This document shows positions 11,190-23,500 of a stretch of 64,000 nt of DNA, one piece after another; within the stretch, counting starts at the first letter, position 1, and each line of letters opens with the position of its first letter. Location of the stretch: assembly GCA_946800325.1 (NCBI GenBank), contig OX326957.1, positions 63,741,570-63,805,569 of the forward strand. Reading direction: 5' to 3'. A model generated the notes under the pieces. That model saw only the letters and a program-made list of their open reading frames with translations, did not search any database and had not been told where the DNA came from. The DNA is from Luzula sylvatica. Lineage: Eukaryota; Streptophyta; Magnoliopsida; Poales; Juncaceae. A program made the position numbers and the translations under genes.

Positions 11190-13150
11190 TCATGGAGCCC
11201 ATTGCCAAACTTTAAGCTCTCCAGCACCGTCTCCAGTGAAAAATAATCCACCTGGCCCTAATTTCGTCACTCTGACTTCTTGCTTCGACAATATCTTCCC
11301 TCTCTCATTAAACCTAAAAAATCATAAAAGTAAATGAAATTATTTTCTAGCATTAATAAACATTAATTAATAATCCAATTTAATTTAATTTAATAAAGAA
11401 ATAAAATACTTACGAAGGTAAGTCATAAAGGCGCACACTATTATCATTTAACGAACAAAGCAGGACTGGTTTGGATTGTCCGTCCACGATCCCACTCAAT
11501 GCAATTACGCCCTTTAAAATACCAAAAATAAAAAAAAAGTTATTACAAAAAATAAGAAAATAATTTAATAAAGAAAATTCTAAATAATTAATTGATTTAT
11601 TACATAATCTTCCGTGTGGATATAAGTGGATTCGAGCTGTCCAGCTTCATTGGTAACCCAAACCTACAAAACCAAAATTACAATTTAGTCCCTCAAAATT
11701 TTCAACATTACACAAATTTAAATAAACGGACCTTGACGGTATTGTCCAACGAGCACGACAACAAAAACTGGTCCCAGCATAACAATGACATCACCGCATT
11801 GGTATGCTCACTGAGCGTTTGTACACACAGCAGCGAATTGAGGTCCCACACCTAATAAAACAAATTAACTCATAAATAAAAACTCCAAGGACTAAATTGC
11901 AAAAAAGTTATTAAATTAATAATTACTTTAATGGTTCTATCCATGGAGCCGGAATATAGTCTGGATCCTTTAACGACTAAGGAAACGACGGCGAGTTCGT
12001 GTCCCTCGAAAACCGCAGCGGGTTCGAAGCAATTCGTCACTGCACTGAATCTCCATGCAAGTATTCTACCGTCCTGCTATTCATTATTCCTATTAACACT
12101 ATTCTACCATCACGCAATTCTGTGAAATAAGAGACTTACTTGTGTACTGCAGAAGAGCATTTCTTTGCCGACTGCTAACGTGTATACCTGTCCCGTGGGC
12201 CCCGTTAACGTCATTTCTTGACTCGTTTGCGTGTTCCATACCTGTGTAAAATAGAATATTAGCCATTAATACAGTATATGGAATTGATTAATTTAATTAC
12301 CTTGATGGAATCGGGGATACCGACGAATAACCAAGGGCCTTCGCTTATCATGCAGCCTACTTCACGTCCCATATTCATCGTCGCGGAACACTGAATATTT
12401 TTTAATTTTATTTGGGGTGATGATGTAATAAAATTGGAGTTTTGGAGGGTTAAAATGAATATTTGTTCGGTTGATTCGATGGAGTACCTGGCCAGTTTCA
12501 CAATTCCATACTTTGATGGTTTCGTCCTTGCTTCCTGAATATAGCATGTCTGATCCTGACGGTAATGCTATTCCTGTTATGACCTGAAAATTGACATTTG
12601 AAAGGATGAATTTGAGTTGATTAAATTTGTTTTTGAAGAAAGAATGAGAATGGATAAGAATTGAAGAGAAAGATTTAACCTTTTGGTGGCCTTGAAGAGG
12701 GGTGATGAGAGAAAAACCATCACCAATTGAATAGGTATGCAAATATCTACATCTATCTCCAAAAGAGCAATTGCCATCAATGTACTTGCACAATTTATCG
12801 ATTTTGCTTGTAGTAGCAGTTGTTGATGAAGATCCGTTGAATCTCGACGATCCTCGTCCTTTTCCCCAATTGGACTGATGACCGCCGTTACTATATCCCC
12901 CTTCGTTTGGGCCATTGGGGTTTCGCCAAACCAAATTCGGAGGCGCACGATTGGAAGATGCAGACGTGTCCGGCGCGGCCGAAACCTCGCTGTGGAGGAA
13001 CGGGCAAGGGTGTCGATTACACCTCCCCGCCCGCCAATGGAAGCAAACACGGTTAACCTTATCGGACGCGGATGGAGGTCCGGCAGGACCCGATCGCTGG
13101 TGGATCCGCTTGTTTCCGAATCCCAATCTATCGTCCGTCTCTATATCCAT
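11190..13150 (-). CDS. ZFWD: CCCH zinc-finger and WD40-repeat protein (ZFWD family), copy 2
   Basis: Nine exons: 13150-12680, 12583-12488, 12390-12301, 12241-12140, 12073-11927, 11851-11732, 11663-11604, 11511-11414, 11313-11190. Each exon has the same length as in copy 1, all splice sites are GT-AG, and the product is 435 aa with no internal stop. Both CCCH fingers are kept, including the short C-x6-C second finger. Differences from copy 1 are mostly single substitutions, e.g. RYLH for RYSH in finger 2 and RTIK for RSIK in a WD repeat. Several introns carry small indels. Because the frame is intact, both copies are probably expressed or the duplication is recent. Function is as for copy 1: predicted RNA-binding WD40 scaffold. 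Confidence 0.93.
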
Positions 13151-13415
13151 CAGACCTTCTACCGGAGTAAAGCAAATCGTCTTCTTCAAAATCGCGAATT
13201 GGAATTGTTGGATTGTTCCTCCGTCGTTGTTCTTCCTCTTCGACGCGAAGCAAGATTTAACTAGGAATATCAACTGCTGTGCTTACAAGAATATGGATTT
13301 GGGTTTTCGATGTTTTAGGAAAGAGGACACTGGACAGTTGTGTACGAAAGCCGCCGGAGCAAGACGGTCGGTTTATTTTTGGAATATACCTGATCGTTAA
13401 TCCATTATATCATTT

Positions 13416-13465
13416 TGGGCCTTGTATGGGCCTTCATTGGGCCGACATTAGGATTATAATGGGCC
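13416..13465 (-). promoter_or_regulatory. Cluster of TGGGCC (site II-like) motifs upstream of ZFWD copy 2
   Basis: Four TGGGCC motifs at 13416, 13427, 13438 and 13460; the first three are spaced exactly 11 bp, about one helical turn. Same relative place as the cluster in copy 1. Likely TCP-type sites; function is inferred. Confidence 0.45.
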
Positions 13466-13894
13466 TTTTTCTGATTGGGAATTTTGTGATGGTTAATAAT
13501 TAAGGAGGAAATTAAAGAGGGGAGAGATACAGTTGGAATTTGGGAATAATAAAGATGGGGCCGTCAAAAAGTGAGTTGGGAGATAAATCATTGTGGTACG
13601 TTTTGAGTATTGAATTAGCAAAATTATGAACCTAGAAGGCTGTTGTAATTAATACGAGCAGAAATGTTGTTATCGTACTAGAAATGAGACATTGTGTGTG
13701 GTTATGTTTCTAGTATTAGGTTTAGCCAGTAATACAATTACATTAATTACAAAATTAATTAATTTGTGTACTTTTTTTTTTTGTGCAACAAGCCCGTAGG
13801 TAGACACATTAGTAAGTATACTCACTTTCATAATTGAACAAATTATGATGGTGGACATCTTCAGTAGAATTTTTTAGTTTGTATATATTTATTG

Positions 13895-15050
13895 TTTTTT
13901 TTTTAATTGGGTACCTATTTGTTGGTATCCGGTTCGTTTTATTAATAAATTAAAGAAAAATTGGATTACCAAGTAAACAGCTTAAAAAAAATAGTAATTT
14001 TGTCTTATCCCGTTATTATCTTGATTTTTCGTGTGGCGTCGTTGCCGAGTTGCTTCTTTCCCATAGGGTCAACTCAAGACCTCTATCACCCTTTCTGGCG
14101 TTGTATTGTGATGTGTAGTTGTTTGGACGAAAAGACACGTGCGTTTCTTTCTTTCCATACTTCCCAATGTACCGCCCCCATTTCCCACATTATGTTCCTT
14201 ATTTACGGTTTTCCTCGTTAGCAACTAGGTATCCTTAACAGTTTCTCCTAAGGTGATGGTCACTGATTCGTCCACACTCTGCCATAAGGACACCGTGTAG
14301 TCACATTCGGAAAGTAGGTGAGGTAGAGTTTCTGGATGTGTCTCGCGCAACGGACATATAGGGTTGTGGGTATTTTTTTTCTCTCATGTTTTCCGCCGTG
14401 TTAAGTTTCGGTACACACCGGGTTACATAAAAAAGACAATCTTTGATGGAGTTTTGAGTTTCCAAACGATATTGCTCCCATTGTACTTGTTGTCCCGATT
14501 CTCTCATGAATCGGTATGTCGAGTTGGTTGTGAATTTTTCATCTGTTGTCAATTTTCATTGGACTTCTTGTCCTTGCCTTATCGATGCTTGGTATGTCAG
14601 TGTCACCTAGGTCACTTGTTTGAGGAAGAATGAAAAGTCACTTGCCCGTGATTTAATAGTTCCGTGGAGGAGGAGATACCATAAATGACATTTACACATT
14701 GTGTCCAGATATTATTTCATGTATCCAAGTTTCAAAGGAATTTTTGTAGTGGTGCCTCGTTAAAAGTTGGTATTGGAAGAATTCTCAATTTTCCATCCGT
14801 TTTGGGGAGGCAAAGCTTATCCAAATTTACTAGGTAATTTCTCTGGTTAACTTTGTTTGTCCCCTTCAAGAGAAAAGTTCTTATGGATTTGGTAATTTCT
14901 TTTGTATTCCTGCCGGTAATTTGGATGTTTGCATTTTGGTAGGTTGTTCCGGATGTCAAAGTGGCTTTCAGAAGTGTTGGCCTTCCTTCGAATGAAAAGC
15001 AAATTGCGGATGACTACATGGGGAAAAGAGGCAACGAAAGGTTGAAATTG
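13895..15050 (-). pseudogene. LINE 3' part, minus strand, degraded
   Basis: On the minus strand the element ends in a poly(A) tail, seen as ten T at 13895-13904, preceded by a hairpin (GGGTACC 13909-13915 with GGTATCC 13924-13930). Coding remnants include IRTFLLKGTNKVNQRNYLVN and LDKLCLPKTDGKLRIL (about 14745-14880), typical of the region after LINE RT. A KFTTNSTYRFMRESG ... LFYVTRCVPKLNTAENM stretch (about 14340-14550) is RT zinc-binding-like. Frames are broken repeatedly. The 5' limit near 15050 is approximate, since the next LINE starts nearby in the opposite direction. Confidence 0.8.
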
Positions 15051-15069
15051 GGGCGATAATGGAGAAACG

Positions 15070-18000
15070 TGACGAGATCGGTTCGAAGGGTAAAGGAGGT
15101 GTTTCGACGTAGGAGATGGATGGAAAGTCATACAACGAGTACACAATACAAGATACCAAGCCTACATGCCCTAATGAACTGTCAACTCAACAACAACCTC
15201 AGTCTAAACACCATTATCTTCATCAACAAAAAAAAGAGAAGGAGAAGGAGAGTTACCACAAACAAGGATAAAATGCAAGGAAGGAGCCTGAACGCTAATT
15301 TCGGGGCAAGAAGAGGGAGCAGGAACATGGTCTGGAGAGCGGCATAGACTGGCAACAAGCAAGCGGGCATGCCTCAACCGGAATACCGTCCAACCGCAGA
15401 TCGAACGCATCCAACCCAAGCCAGAGTAGCAAAACAACTTTCACGGATGAGGCAAGACACTCGAAAAGGAGGATGTAATCTCTCAACCAAGCCATTATCC
15501 CAACATAGGAAACACGTCCATGTTTTACACAAGACCCCAACAATCCCTTATGGCAGGGAAGGCGCCAGAGATGTGTGAAATGCGGACATGATCCGGTTTA
15601 CTGCAATAAGCAACAGACATGTTGTTATAGTTTCAAGGTGTGACACCTTCATGCAACATGCCCCATAAGGTTGGAAGAGAAAAGAGTGATAGACGATGGC
15701 CTGACCCCAAGGGGCAAACATGCGGAGCAGGTAATGCGAACAAAAAGGATTAGCAAACTCTATTGTCATCTATGCAAAACAAACGACCACAAGGCTGACA
15801 TCAGGGAGCTCAACAGAGCCGCCATAATTGACGTAGGGTATGTAAATCACCATGAACTCTACACGGTTAAGGTCTCCTGCAAAGGACCGTCAATTGAGAG
15901 GCTGTTTTCGAACTCGTTTACTAAGAGAAGGACAAATACCTCCTTAAGGTGCCGATGGAAATCAAATGAGACAATTTTCTGGAAACTTCAACAAGAAACT
16001 TGCAATTGACTGGCTTTGTGTGTTACCCTTGGTACAAGAACACGGGGGCTAAGGTAATATATTACAACTACAAGGTGTGGATTGAACTTCACATATTACC
16101 TCTATAAGCATGGTTCCTGAGAGAACTTGACCAAATTGTAGGAGGTTATGGAGAAATCCTAGACCATTGTCCCCTCACCAACCAAACTAACCTCGGGAAA
16201 TTAAGTGTGGTGGTGACGTGCTCCAATTTAGAATGGAATTCGAAAATAGTAGGCTCATTGGACGGGGGATATGGAAGAGATGTAACGGTAAAACTCATTA
16301 TGATATTGGAGGAAAGAGATCATTTCATCCGCTCGCCTAACACAATCCCAACATCATTACAAATTCAAAAGAATTACCTACATATGCTAGGAGAACGAGA
16401 GCAAGAACGACCGAGCAATGACGAATCCAACTCAACCTCAGGTCCAACGGGGTATAAATCATTGTCCAGAGCGGAATTTATATCTGATGAGTCACCAAAA
16501 GGTGAACTGGCACCCATGGTGTTTCCCAACAACATCATCCACGCAAGCCCGCAAAGAGGTGTCCGACACGCTCATCGCCCTTCATGGAGTGGTGGATGAA
16601 CAAGCAAACAAAACATTCACTGCAACAACAATGACCAAAAATGGAGGCACTGGAGAATACGGTTTGGGCCAATGGGCTATGGAGAAAAGCAAGACCAGAA
16701 TGGCCCAGAGGGTCCGCATTAGTCGTATTTTGTTGACCGTGAGGATCTTTGAATTATTGTTTATGATGACGGTAAACTCTTAATTAGCTTTATATTTTAT
16801 TTTGGAACGTATGTGGAATTGAGACAAAGGACAAATGTAACCTAATCAAGGATATCACGCGATTGGCCAATTGTAACGTCTATTGCTTTCAAGAAACAAA
16901 AATCAACTCAACAAATTACTTCACGATGAAGATATAACCTAGCATTTAAAGATGCTCTCTCCTTCAAGGGAGGAATACTCACGGAATGGTCAAATGATTT
17001 TGTTCAGACATCTTCCACACCCAATAACTTATCTATCTCACAAAAGTCTTAACTCTCTCAAGTGGGTTTAAATTTACACTGAGCAATGTGTATGAGCCGA
17101 TATAAACTTCCAATAAACTAAACTTTCTACAAGAGTTTCAACAGTCCAACACACAAACATCGCCTTGGATAATTCTGGAGGACTTTAACTTAATAAGATC
17201 AAGTGAGGACTCCACGAGGGAAGGCCGTTGATCCAACATATTAATGCATTCAATGAGGTCATTGACTCAAATAACATGGTGAAAGTACCCTTGGGGGATA
17301 GATTGTACACAAGAACTAGTAAAAAGCCGAACACAAACCTCTCAAAACTGGACATAACATTTCATCTCACACCACTTTATAACCCTCAATATAATATCAA
17401 AACATGAATCCCTACACATGATCACCTCAGATCACTCGCACCACAAATTAACGATCTCCACACCAGCCCCCAAGAGGGGATCCAAAGATTGAAGAAATGT
17501 TGGCTACTCTACAAGGAGGCAAAGGAGGCGAAAATAGAGGCTTGGACCTGAATCAACTTGAATGAAAATTCGGCGAATAACTTCATACTCAAAATAACGA
17601 ATACAACAAAACTTCTAAATGCTTGGACAAAAGAAAATATACCAGAATAGACAACCACCTAAAGAACTAGAAGGAAACAATCAAAGAATTGGACAAAAGC
17701 GAGGAGATGAGAGCATTGTCCAACAAAGAAAAAACCCTAAGAATGGAACTCAGAATAAAAAGAGCTGAGTTTGATTTAGCATCGGAGACGAGATGGCAAC
17801 AAAGAAGCTCTCATAACTGAATAACATTGGGAGATCGGAACAACTCATACTTTTATGCAATAGCTTCGCAAAGAGAAATAGAAACTACATATCCAGTTTA
17901 ACACATAACAAGAAAACAGTCACAACGACCAAACCAATAATAAATATTCTATACTCACATTATAAGGGGCTAATGAGCATAAGGATGACATGCCGAAATG

Positions 18001-18415
18001 TAGATCTAACATCATTATTAAGGCCACAATGTGACCCAAATACACTTCAACACATCTTAGCTCAATTTGAAGCAGAGGAAATAGAGGCGGTAATAAAAAA
18101 TCTAAAAAAAGGCAGATCGGCGAGGCCGGATGGCCTCCTAAACGATAGCGTGCAAGAGTTCCGGAGGACCATTAAAGGGGATTTAACGAGAGAAATAAAG
18201 GATTTCTATGAAAACAAACTGGATTTATGGTGCATTAATCAGAAAAAACATCACCCTAATTCCGAAAAAACAGGAGCGAGCACAATATACCAGTTTCGTC
18301 CAATAAGTATAATTAACGAACCAATAAAAAATATAACTAAGCTAATGGCCAACAGATTACAAAAAAGCATGTCGGCAGCAACCAAAGTGCCTTTACAAAT
18401 AAATCTACTCTAGAC
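15070..18415 (+). pseudogene. LINE 5' part (ORF1 and start of ORF2), plus strand, degraded
   Basis: ORF1 remnants: paired zinc-knuckle-like cysteines near 15570-15665 (RCVKCGHDPVYC), then a DUF4283-like stretch at about 16027-16200 (PWYKNTGAK, VWIELHILP). ORF2 remnants: an AP-endonuclease start near 16795 (FWNVCGIETK, CFQETKI), its DFNLIRS motif near 17175, and the fingers part of reverse transcriptase at 17973-18413 (AVIKNLKKGRSARPDGL, YQFRPISIINEPIKNI). The sequence stops before the catalytic YADD region, so this copy is 3'-truncated. Many stops and frameshifts make it non-functional. The ORF1 layout (knuckle before DUF4283) matches the relic at 33590-37860, suggesting the same clade. Confidence 0.85.
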
Positions 18416-18788
18416 AATAATAAAAAAAATTACCTGAACATTATAATAATAAAAATAATACTATACATATTATTCATAATATATTAATTATCTGAAGATT
18501 ATAATAAAAAAGAATTATATAATACTAATGATATATAATAATAATAATAATAATTAGTATTATACATTTTTTTATAATATATTAATTATATAAATATTAT
18601 AATAATAAAATAATAATAATATTGTAATAATAATATATAATAATATTGTAATAACAAATAATATGATACATAAGTACAATATTATTGCAATATAATAATA
18701 ATAATTATATAATATAATTATTTAATAGTAATTTAATTATTTTTAAATAAGTGTAATATAGTAAGTGTTATTATATTAGTATAACTAT
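18416..18788. repeat. AT-only low-complexity tract
   Basis: About 370 bp nearly free of G and C, dominated by AATAAT/TATAAT strings. It directly follows the truncated LINE. No gene. Confidence 0.8.
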
Positions 18789-18804
18789 AAGATGCTAGCA
18801 AGGA

Positions 18805-18905
18805 TTTTGTCGTTGTAAGGATTTTGTACTACTTGTATAATTACTTTATATAAATAAAGAACTCCAACGAGCACGATTCGTGCTCTAGGTTCTTCTCAAA
18901 AAAAA
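18805..18905 (+). mobile_element. 5'-truncated LINE 3' stub with poly(A) and target duplication
   Basis: A 101-bp insert ending in a run of about ten A. It is flanked by AAGATGCTAGCAAGGA at 18789-18804 and 18906-18921 (16 bp, two of which could belong to the A run). The body contains TATATAAATAAAG then a perfect 7-bp hairpin (GAGCACG-ATT-CGTGCTC, 18869-18885), the same architecture as the 3' end of the LINE at 9780-9870. This is classic target-primed reverse transcription aborted very early. The perfect target duplication suggests a young event. Confidence 0.9.
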
Positions 18906-18921
18906 AAGATGCTAGCAAGGA

Positions 18922-20097
18922 ATTAACAAGTGGTTACACTTTTAAGTTTTTTTGGTATTAAATTTTGAGAGTATTCGAGCAAGAAAAAGATTCCTCCGGT
19001 TTTTAATTCACCCTCTATTTCACTTCCCAAAGAAAAAACTACCTGAAGCCAAGAAAATTAGGAGTTCAATTTTTTTGAAAAACATGATTTATCCAATTAA
19101 AAATATATAATTACAATAATTCTTTTATGGATTATAAAAAATTTTGTAGTTCATTGATAAAATAATTATCTTTTTTATGAGCGGTCATTAGTTAAAATCC
19201 CATAATTTTATATTTTATATTTTCTTTTTCAAAATACAATGAAAATATGAAAAAAAAAATTAGTCTATACGAGATTTGAACCTTGAATATATTAAAAAAA
19301 ATTAAAGTCTCAACCAATCATCCACACAATTAATTATGATTAAATAAGTTAATTTTTTTTCAAACTAGATTTCGGATACTTGATAATCTGGGACCGAACC
19401 TATTAGCAAATACTATGTTTGGAACTTGAGTGGTTTATTTATATTATAAGCATGGAATGGCTAGATAATAATTAATTTGGATAAGCAGAGTTGGACCTTA
19501 ATTTATTTTTTTGTTCGTGTCACGGTCGATATATCTTAGTAGGAGAGAATAGCTGTGTCTTTAAGCATTACCAAATTAAATACAGCTACTATGCAATCAT
19601 GAGTATATGTTTTTTAGGGGTTTCGAATATATAAATAGGTTAATAATAATAAATCATGATGTTTGCCCTTTTAACGACCTCAAATTGTATTCGAGGTTGT
19701 TTGCTTTGATAAGGTACAAAGAAAACAAAAATGGGGGTTTAATTACCACAAACGTCAACAACTAGCTTGATCAATCATGTCACAAAAGCTCAACCAACAA
19801 AAAATCACGATATTTAATCTTTTGTTCCAAAGCTCTTATTTCCCTTGTTTGATAACCTAGATGATTTATTTATTGCCTATATGCCCAATTTGTTTCAAAA
19901 TAATATATTCACTGATCAGTTTATTGCCTCATGAGGGTATGAACATGATAAAAGAAAAATAAGGTCCTTTGCAGAAAACATGCAACACTACACCACACGT
20001 CCACTCAACGTGATTCCATCTCCACCTAGACTCACTCAAGTCTCAACCAACCTCCACGAAATTAAACTGCACCCATTTGAGCCATTACCTTTCTCAA
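18922..20097. other. Intergenic region upstream of the LysM gene
   Basis: AT-rich, no gene found. It contains a tRNA-like box pair at 19265-19325. The last part is the presumed LysM promoter. Confidence 0.5.
19265..19325 (-). repeat. tRNA-derived (SINE-like) A/B box pair
   Basis: On the minus strand TGGATGATTGGTTGAGAC resembles a Pol III A box and AAGGTTCAAATCTC a B box. It is not a foldable tRNA. A related pair lies at 22095-22165. Likely a decayed SINE. Confidence 0.35.
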
Positions 20098-20108
20098 CAT
20101 ATAAAATC
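20098..20108 (+). promoter_or_regulatory. TATA box of the LysM gene
   Basis: CATATAAAATC lies 54-64 bp before the ATG at 20162, which places the start of transcription near 20130 with a short CT-rich leader (TTTCTTTCTCTTCC). Confidence 0.6.
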
Positions 20109-20161
20109 AAACCCCTTCTTTCTTCTCTAATTTCCCAAATTACACCCTTTCTTTCTCTTCC

Positions 20162-20503
20162 ATGGCGATGGCGGCTCTAAGAAAGAGAAGCACGCACCCA
20201 TTCGTCGCCCTATTAGACGCTGCCACATGGCCGTGCGCTCTCATCATAATCACCCTTCTCCTTCTCAGTTCGTTCCACGAAGAACCGGACGAGCGAGATG
20301 TATTTCGTGGCCCGAAATTGATCGATCGGCCATGCGACGAGTTCTATGTAGTGAGCGAAGGAGAAACTCTCCATTCGATAAGCGACAAGTGTCGTGACAT
20401 GTTCATACTCGAAGAGAACCCGCATATACATGACCCCGACGATGTGTTTCCTGGCCTCGTCATCAAGATTACACTTCCGAGTAAAGGTCCATGGAGAGAT
20501 TAG
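20162..20503 (+). CDS. Small LysM-domain protein with N-terminal membrane anchor
   Basis: Single exon, 113 aa. Residues 24-38 (PCALIIITLLLLSSF) form one hydrophobic segment after a basic N-terminus (LRKRS), so it is probably a signal anchor. Residues 61-107 are one LysM domain: FYVVSEGETLHSISDKC, then ENPHIHDPDDVFPGLVIKI. LysM modules bind GlcNAc-containing glycans in many proteins, but plant single-LysM proteins of this size have no settled ligand. There is no kinase domain. The start at 20162 has a good context (CCATGGCG); a second Met at codon 3 is possible. A TATA box lies at the expected distance. The gene is isolated, with LINE debris upstream and 4 kb of intergenic DNA downstream. Confidence 0.88.
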   Translation: MAMAALRKRSTHPFVALLDAATWPCALIIITLLLLSSFHEEPDERDVFRGPKLIDRPCDEFYVVSEGETLHSISDKCRDMFILEENPHIHDPDDVFPGLVIKITLPSKGPWRD

Positions 20504-23500
20504 TAGTTTTGTATTTCCAATTTATTTCTTTTTTTTTAGTTAGGTTTATGGTAATTTAGAATATTTTCTCTTCATCAAACTAAATGCATGGAGGTTTATT
20601 CTTAACCCCAAATTATCTATCTTGTCGATAATATGAATTATGAAGAAAGAGGCAAAAGTTATCTTGTGAATTGTGATGACTTTATTTTATTTTATCAGTT
20701 TCTTCGGTTATAAAACTAGTCACTGGGTCAATGATATAACTTCCATTTGTCTCTTTTTTATATAATTTCCAAATTTTTATTTTTCTGTATTTATGATGGT
20801 GATCTCGAATTCAACATAGAACAGAGATTTGAGGAGAGGAGACTATGACTTTCGTTTTTCTCCATTTGTGCATTTAAGCTTGTTTGTTAGGTCAAAATAG
20901 ACGAAGAATTGTCGATTGAAAGTTTGTGCGTTTGTGCCAATAAGAATTGAAAGTTCGTGGGTTTGTGCCAATAAATCCATAAACACGCCTAAAAAAGCCG
21001 GAAAAAAAGAGACGAAGAATTGTCGATTGGCATGACCCCAGAGGCCCAGGCCTTTATTAATGAAAGATGTAATCATGTTAATGTAACGTGCAAGACGAAT
21101 CCAAATTGTTTTTGTTAGTACCCAAATTAAAATTGAAAGAAACAAATTGGGTTGTAGTTGGCATTGTTTTGAAAATAATCTGTCTAACTTGCATTTTTTT
21201 GAGTTTAATCAATCCCTAAACAAAACATTTTAATTTTATAGATTAACCAATGACTAGATGATTAAGTGATGACATGACAATGAATTATTTGATGACTAAT
21301 CTCAAAAAAATACTCACGATGCTATTCATTCAATTATGTGCGTTGATTAGCATTCTTTTGTCAATTGTTAATGCATATATTAGTATAAAGATATCATCAA
21401 AATAAAATTATTTCACGTTGTATTAATCTCATCATATTAATTGAACTCGTTTAATTATGTATATATATTTGATAATTATATTATGTTATAATAGAAAACA
21501 ACTTTCTTTTGTTAATTGTTAATGCATATATTAGTATAACGGTATAATAATATATGATGTATAACAACAAAAATTATATCATTATTGTTTGTTATTGTTC
21601 ATTCATAACTAAATATGAAAACAGTGAACCATACTACTCATGTACAAGACCAACCCCGATATGTTGGGTGTCCTAACCCGAGTTATATGAACTCGTGATT
21701 TATACTGCCAAAATAATTACTCCCCTTAATAGAAAAAAATACCAATAAAATATTTTAATATATTTATATTTTCAAAAACTATTCAAAATATCATCTAGTC
21801 GAACTGAATTTCATTTATCACATTACTAAAATTTTGTCTTGAAAATTATCAAACACGTTATGAACAATTAAAAAAAATCAATAGATGATGTATACAAATA
21901 TTTTGTAATAATAGGCAATATCATTTAGAATTTTTATATAAAAATATTTGATGATTCGAGATTTGTAAAATATTTTCCATTTTTATAATAATAATAATAA
22001 TTATTATTATATTAGTAATAATTAGTATTGTATTAAGTAAGATTGAAAATATAAATAAATCATAAAAAATTCATAAAATTACAAAGAACAAAACTAGTCT
22101 GGGATTGAACTCATGACGAATATAATCAAAATTAAATCATCTACCAATCGTGCTACGCCATATTTGTTATCTAATTCCAAAAGATAATATACATACTAAA
22201 TTTATAACGGGTGCTCCTAAGCGGTTAGGTGCCCTAGCCCATGGGCTTGTTGGGCTTGCCCACGGACTCGCATTGCTCATATATCCACTACACACAAGTA
22301 ATTATATAATTTTGATAATTCTTTTATTGATACAAAAAACAATGAAAAATAGTAATATCAGAATTTAATTAAGAAAAACCTAGCTAAAATTATTTAACAT
22401 CATATGATGCAACTTTAAAAATAACAATATATGTTTATAAGTTTAATAAATTATTTATATATTTCAATAGATGATTTTTTTTCATTTTGTAATGTTTTAA
22501 AAGATGTTAATATTAAAGTTGTTTAAACAAATACACAAATATAACATACTTCTTATTATTACAGTTTTAAAATAATAATAATAATAATAATAATACATAA
22601 AATTCAGTTATCAAATACTAAATAAGCATACATTTGCATTGCATTTATTACATAATTTTTTCACAAATTAAAATTAGATAAACGTTATGCATGAACCATA
22701 TTGATATGGATGTCAAAAAAAAAAATCAAGTGAAATTTTTAACACGATTTTAAAATTAAAGTTTAGTAATTGGATATTAATATATTAACCTACATCTAAA
22801 AATATTAATTGGATATTAATATAACCTACATCTAAAAAAAAATCAAGTGAACCATATTGATATGGATGTCAAAATAAAATAATATTAATATAACCTACAT
22901 CTAAAAATACTACAATGTTTCATATTTTTTTAAAAGTATATATATTTAGTAATTGGATATTTAATGCATGATATTTAATATGCATGAATATTAAGTATAA
23001 ACAAAAAGATTAATTAAATATAAAAAATTTATAACTTGTGTGTGTCAAAAAAGATTAGCAAAACTTTTCATATTATTTGTCATGTGGACTTTTCATATAA
23101 CTACGTGTGTGCTACAAATATGAAAGATGACATGACTTGAGGAGATAACTTAAAAGTTATTGTAAAATAATGACATGCAAATGACTACGTAGAATATTTT
23201 CTTAAAAAAATCAAGCAAAAAGTTAACGATTATGATCAAACCACATCACAACATCTAACGGTTCAAATTAAGATATACACATGATCACACAAAATATATG
23301 TATTAAAAGATCAAATATAAAATTAATTGATACGACGATCTCACAAAATATAATGATCAATAATCAATAATCATGATGATGTTGCTTCACGAGAAGGCTT
23401 ATATAGGTGAGTTCAAAATAAGAATGTGAGTATATTATTCATGCGTACCAAATAAAATGACATTATTGACATGGAGGTGAAATCTAGAAGTACCATAGAT

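Larger units (their letters stand above)
11035..13895. repeat. Tandem/segmental duplication, copy 2 (ZFWD unit)
   Basis: Second copy of the block at 1-3065, in the same orientation, offset about 10.9 kb. Exon and intron structure is conserved base for base in exon length. Similarity stops at about 13895, exactly where the poly(T) of a minus-strand LINE begins. Confidence 0.9.

Noticed and set aside
22095..22165. Functional tRNA gene
   Set aside because: Only A- and B-box-like strings are present; acceptor and anticodon stems do not form.
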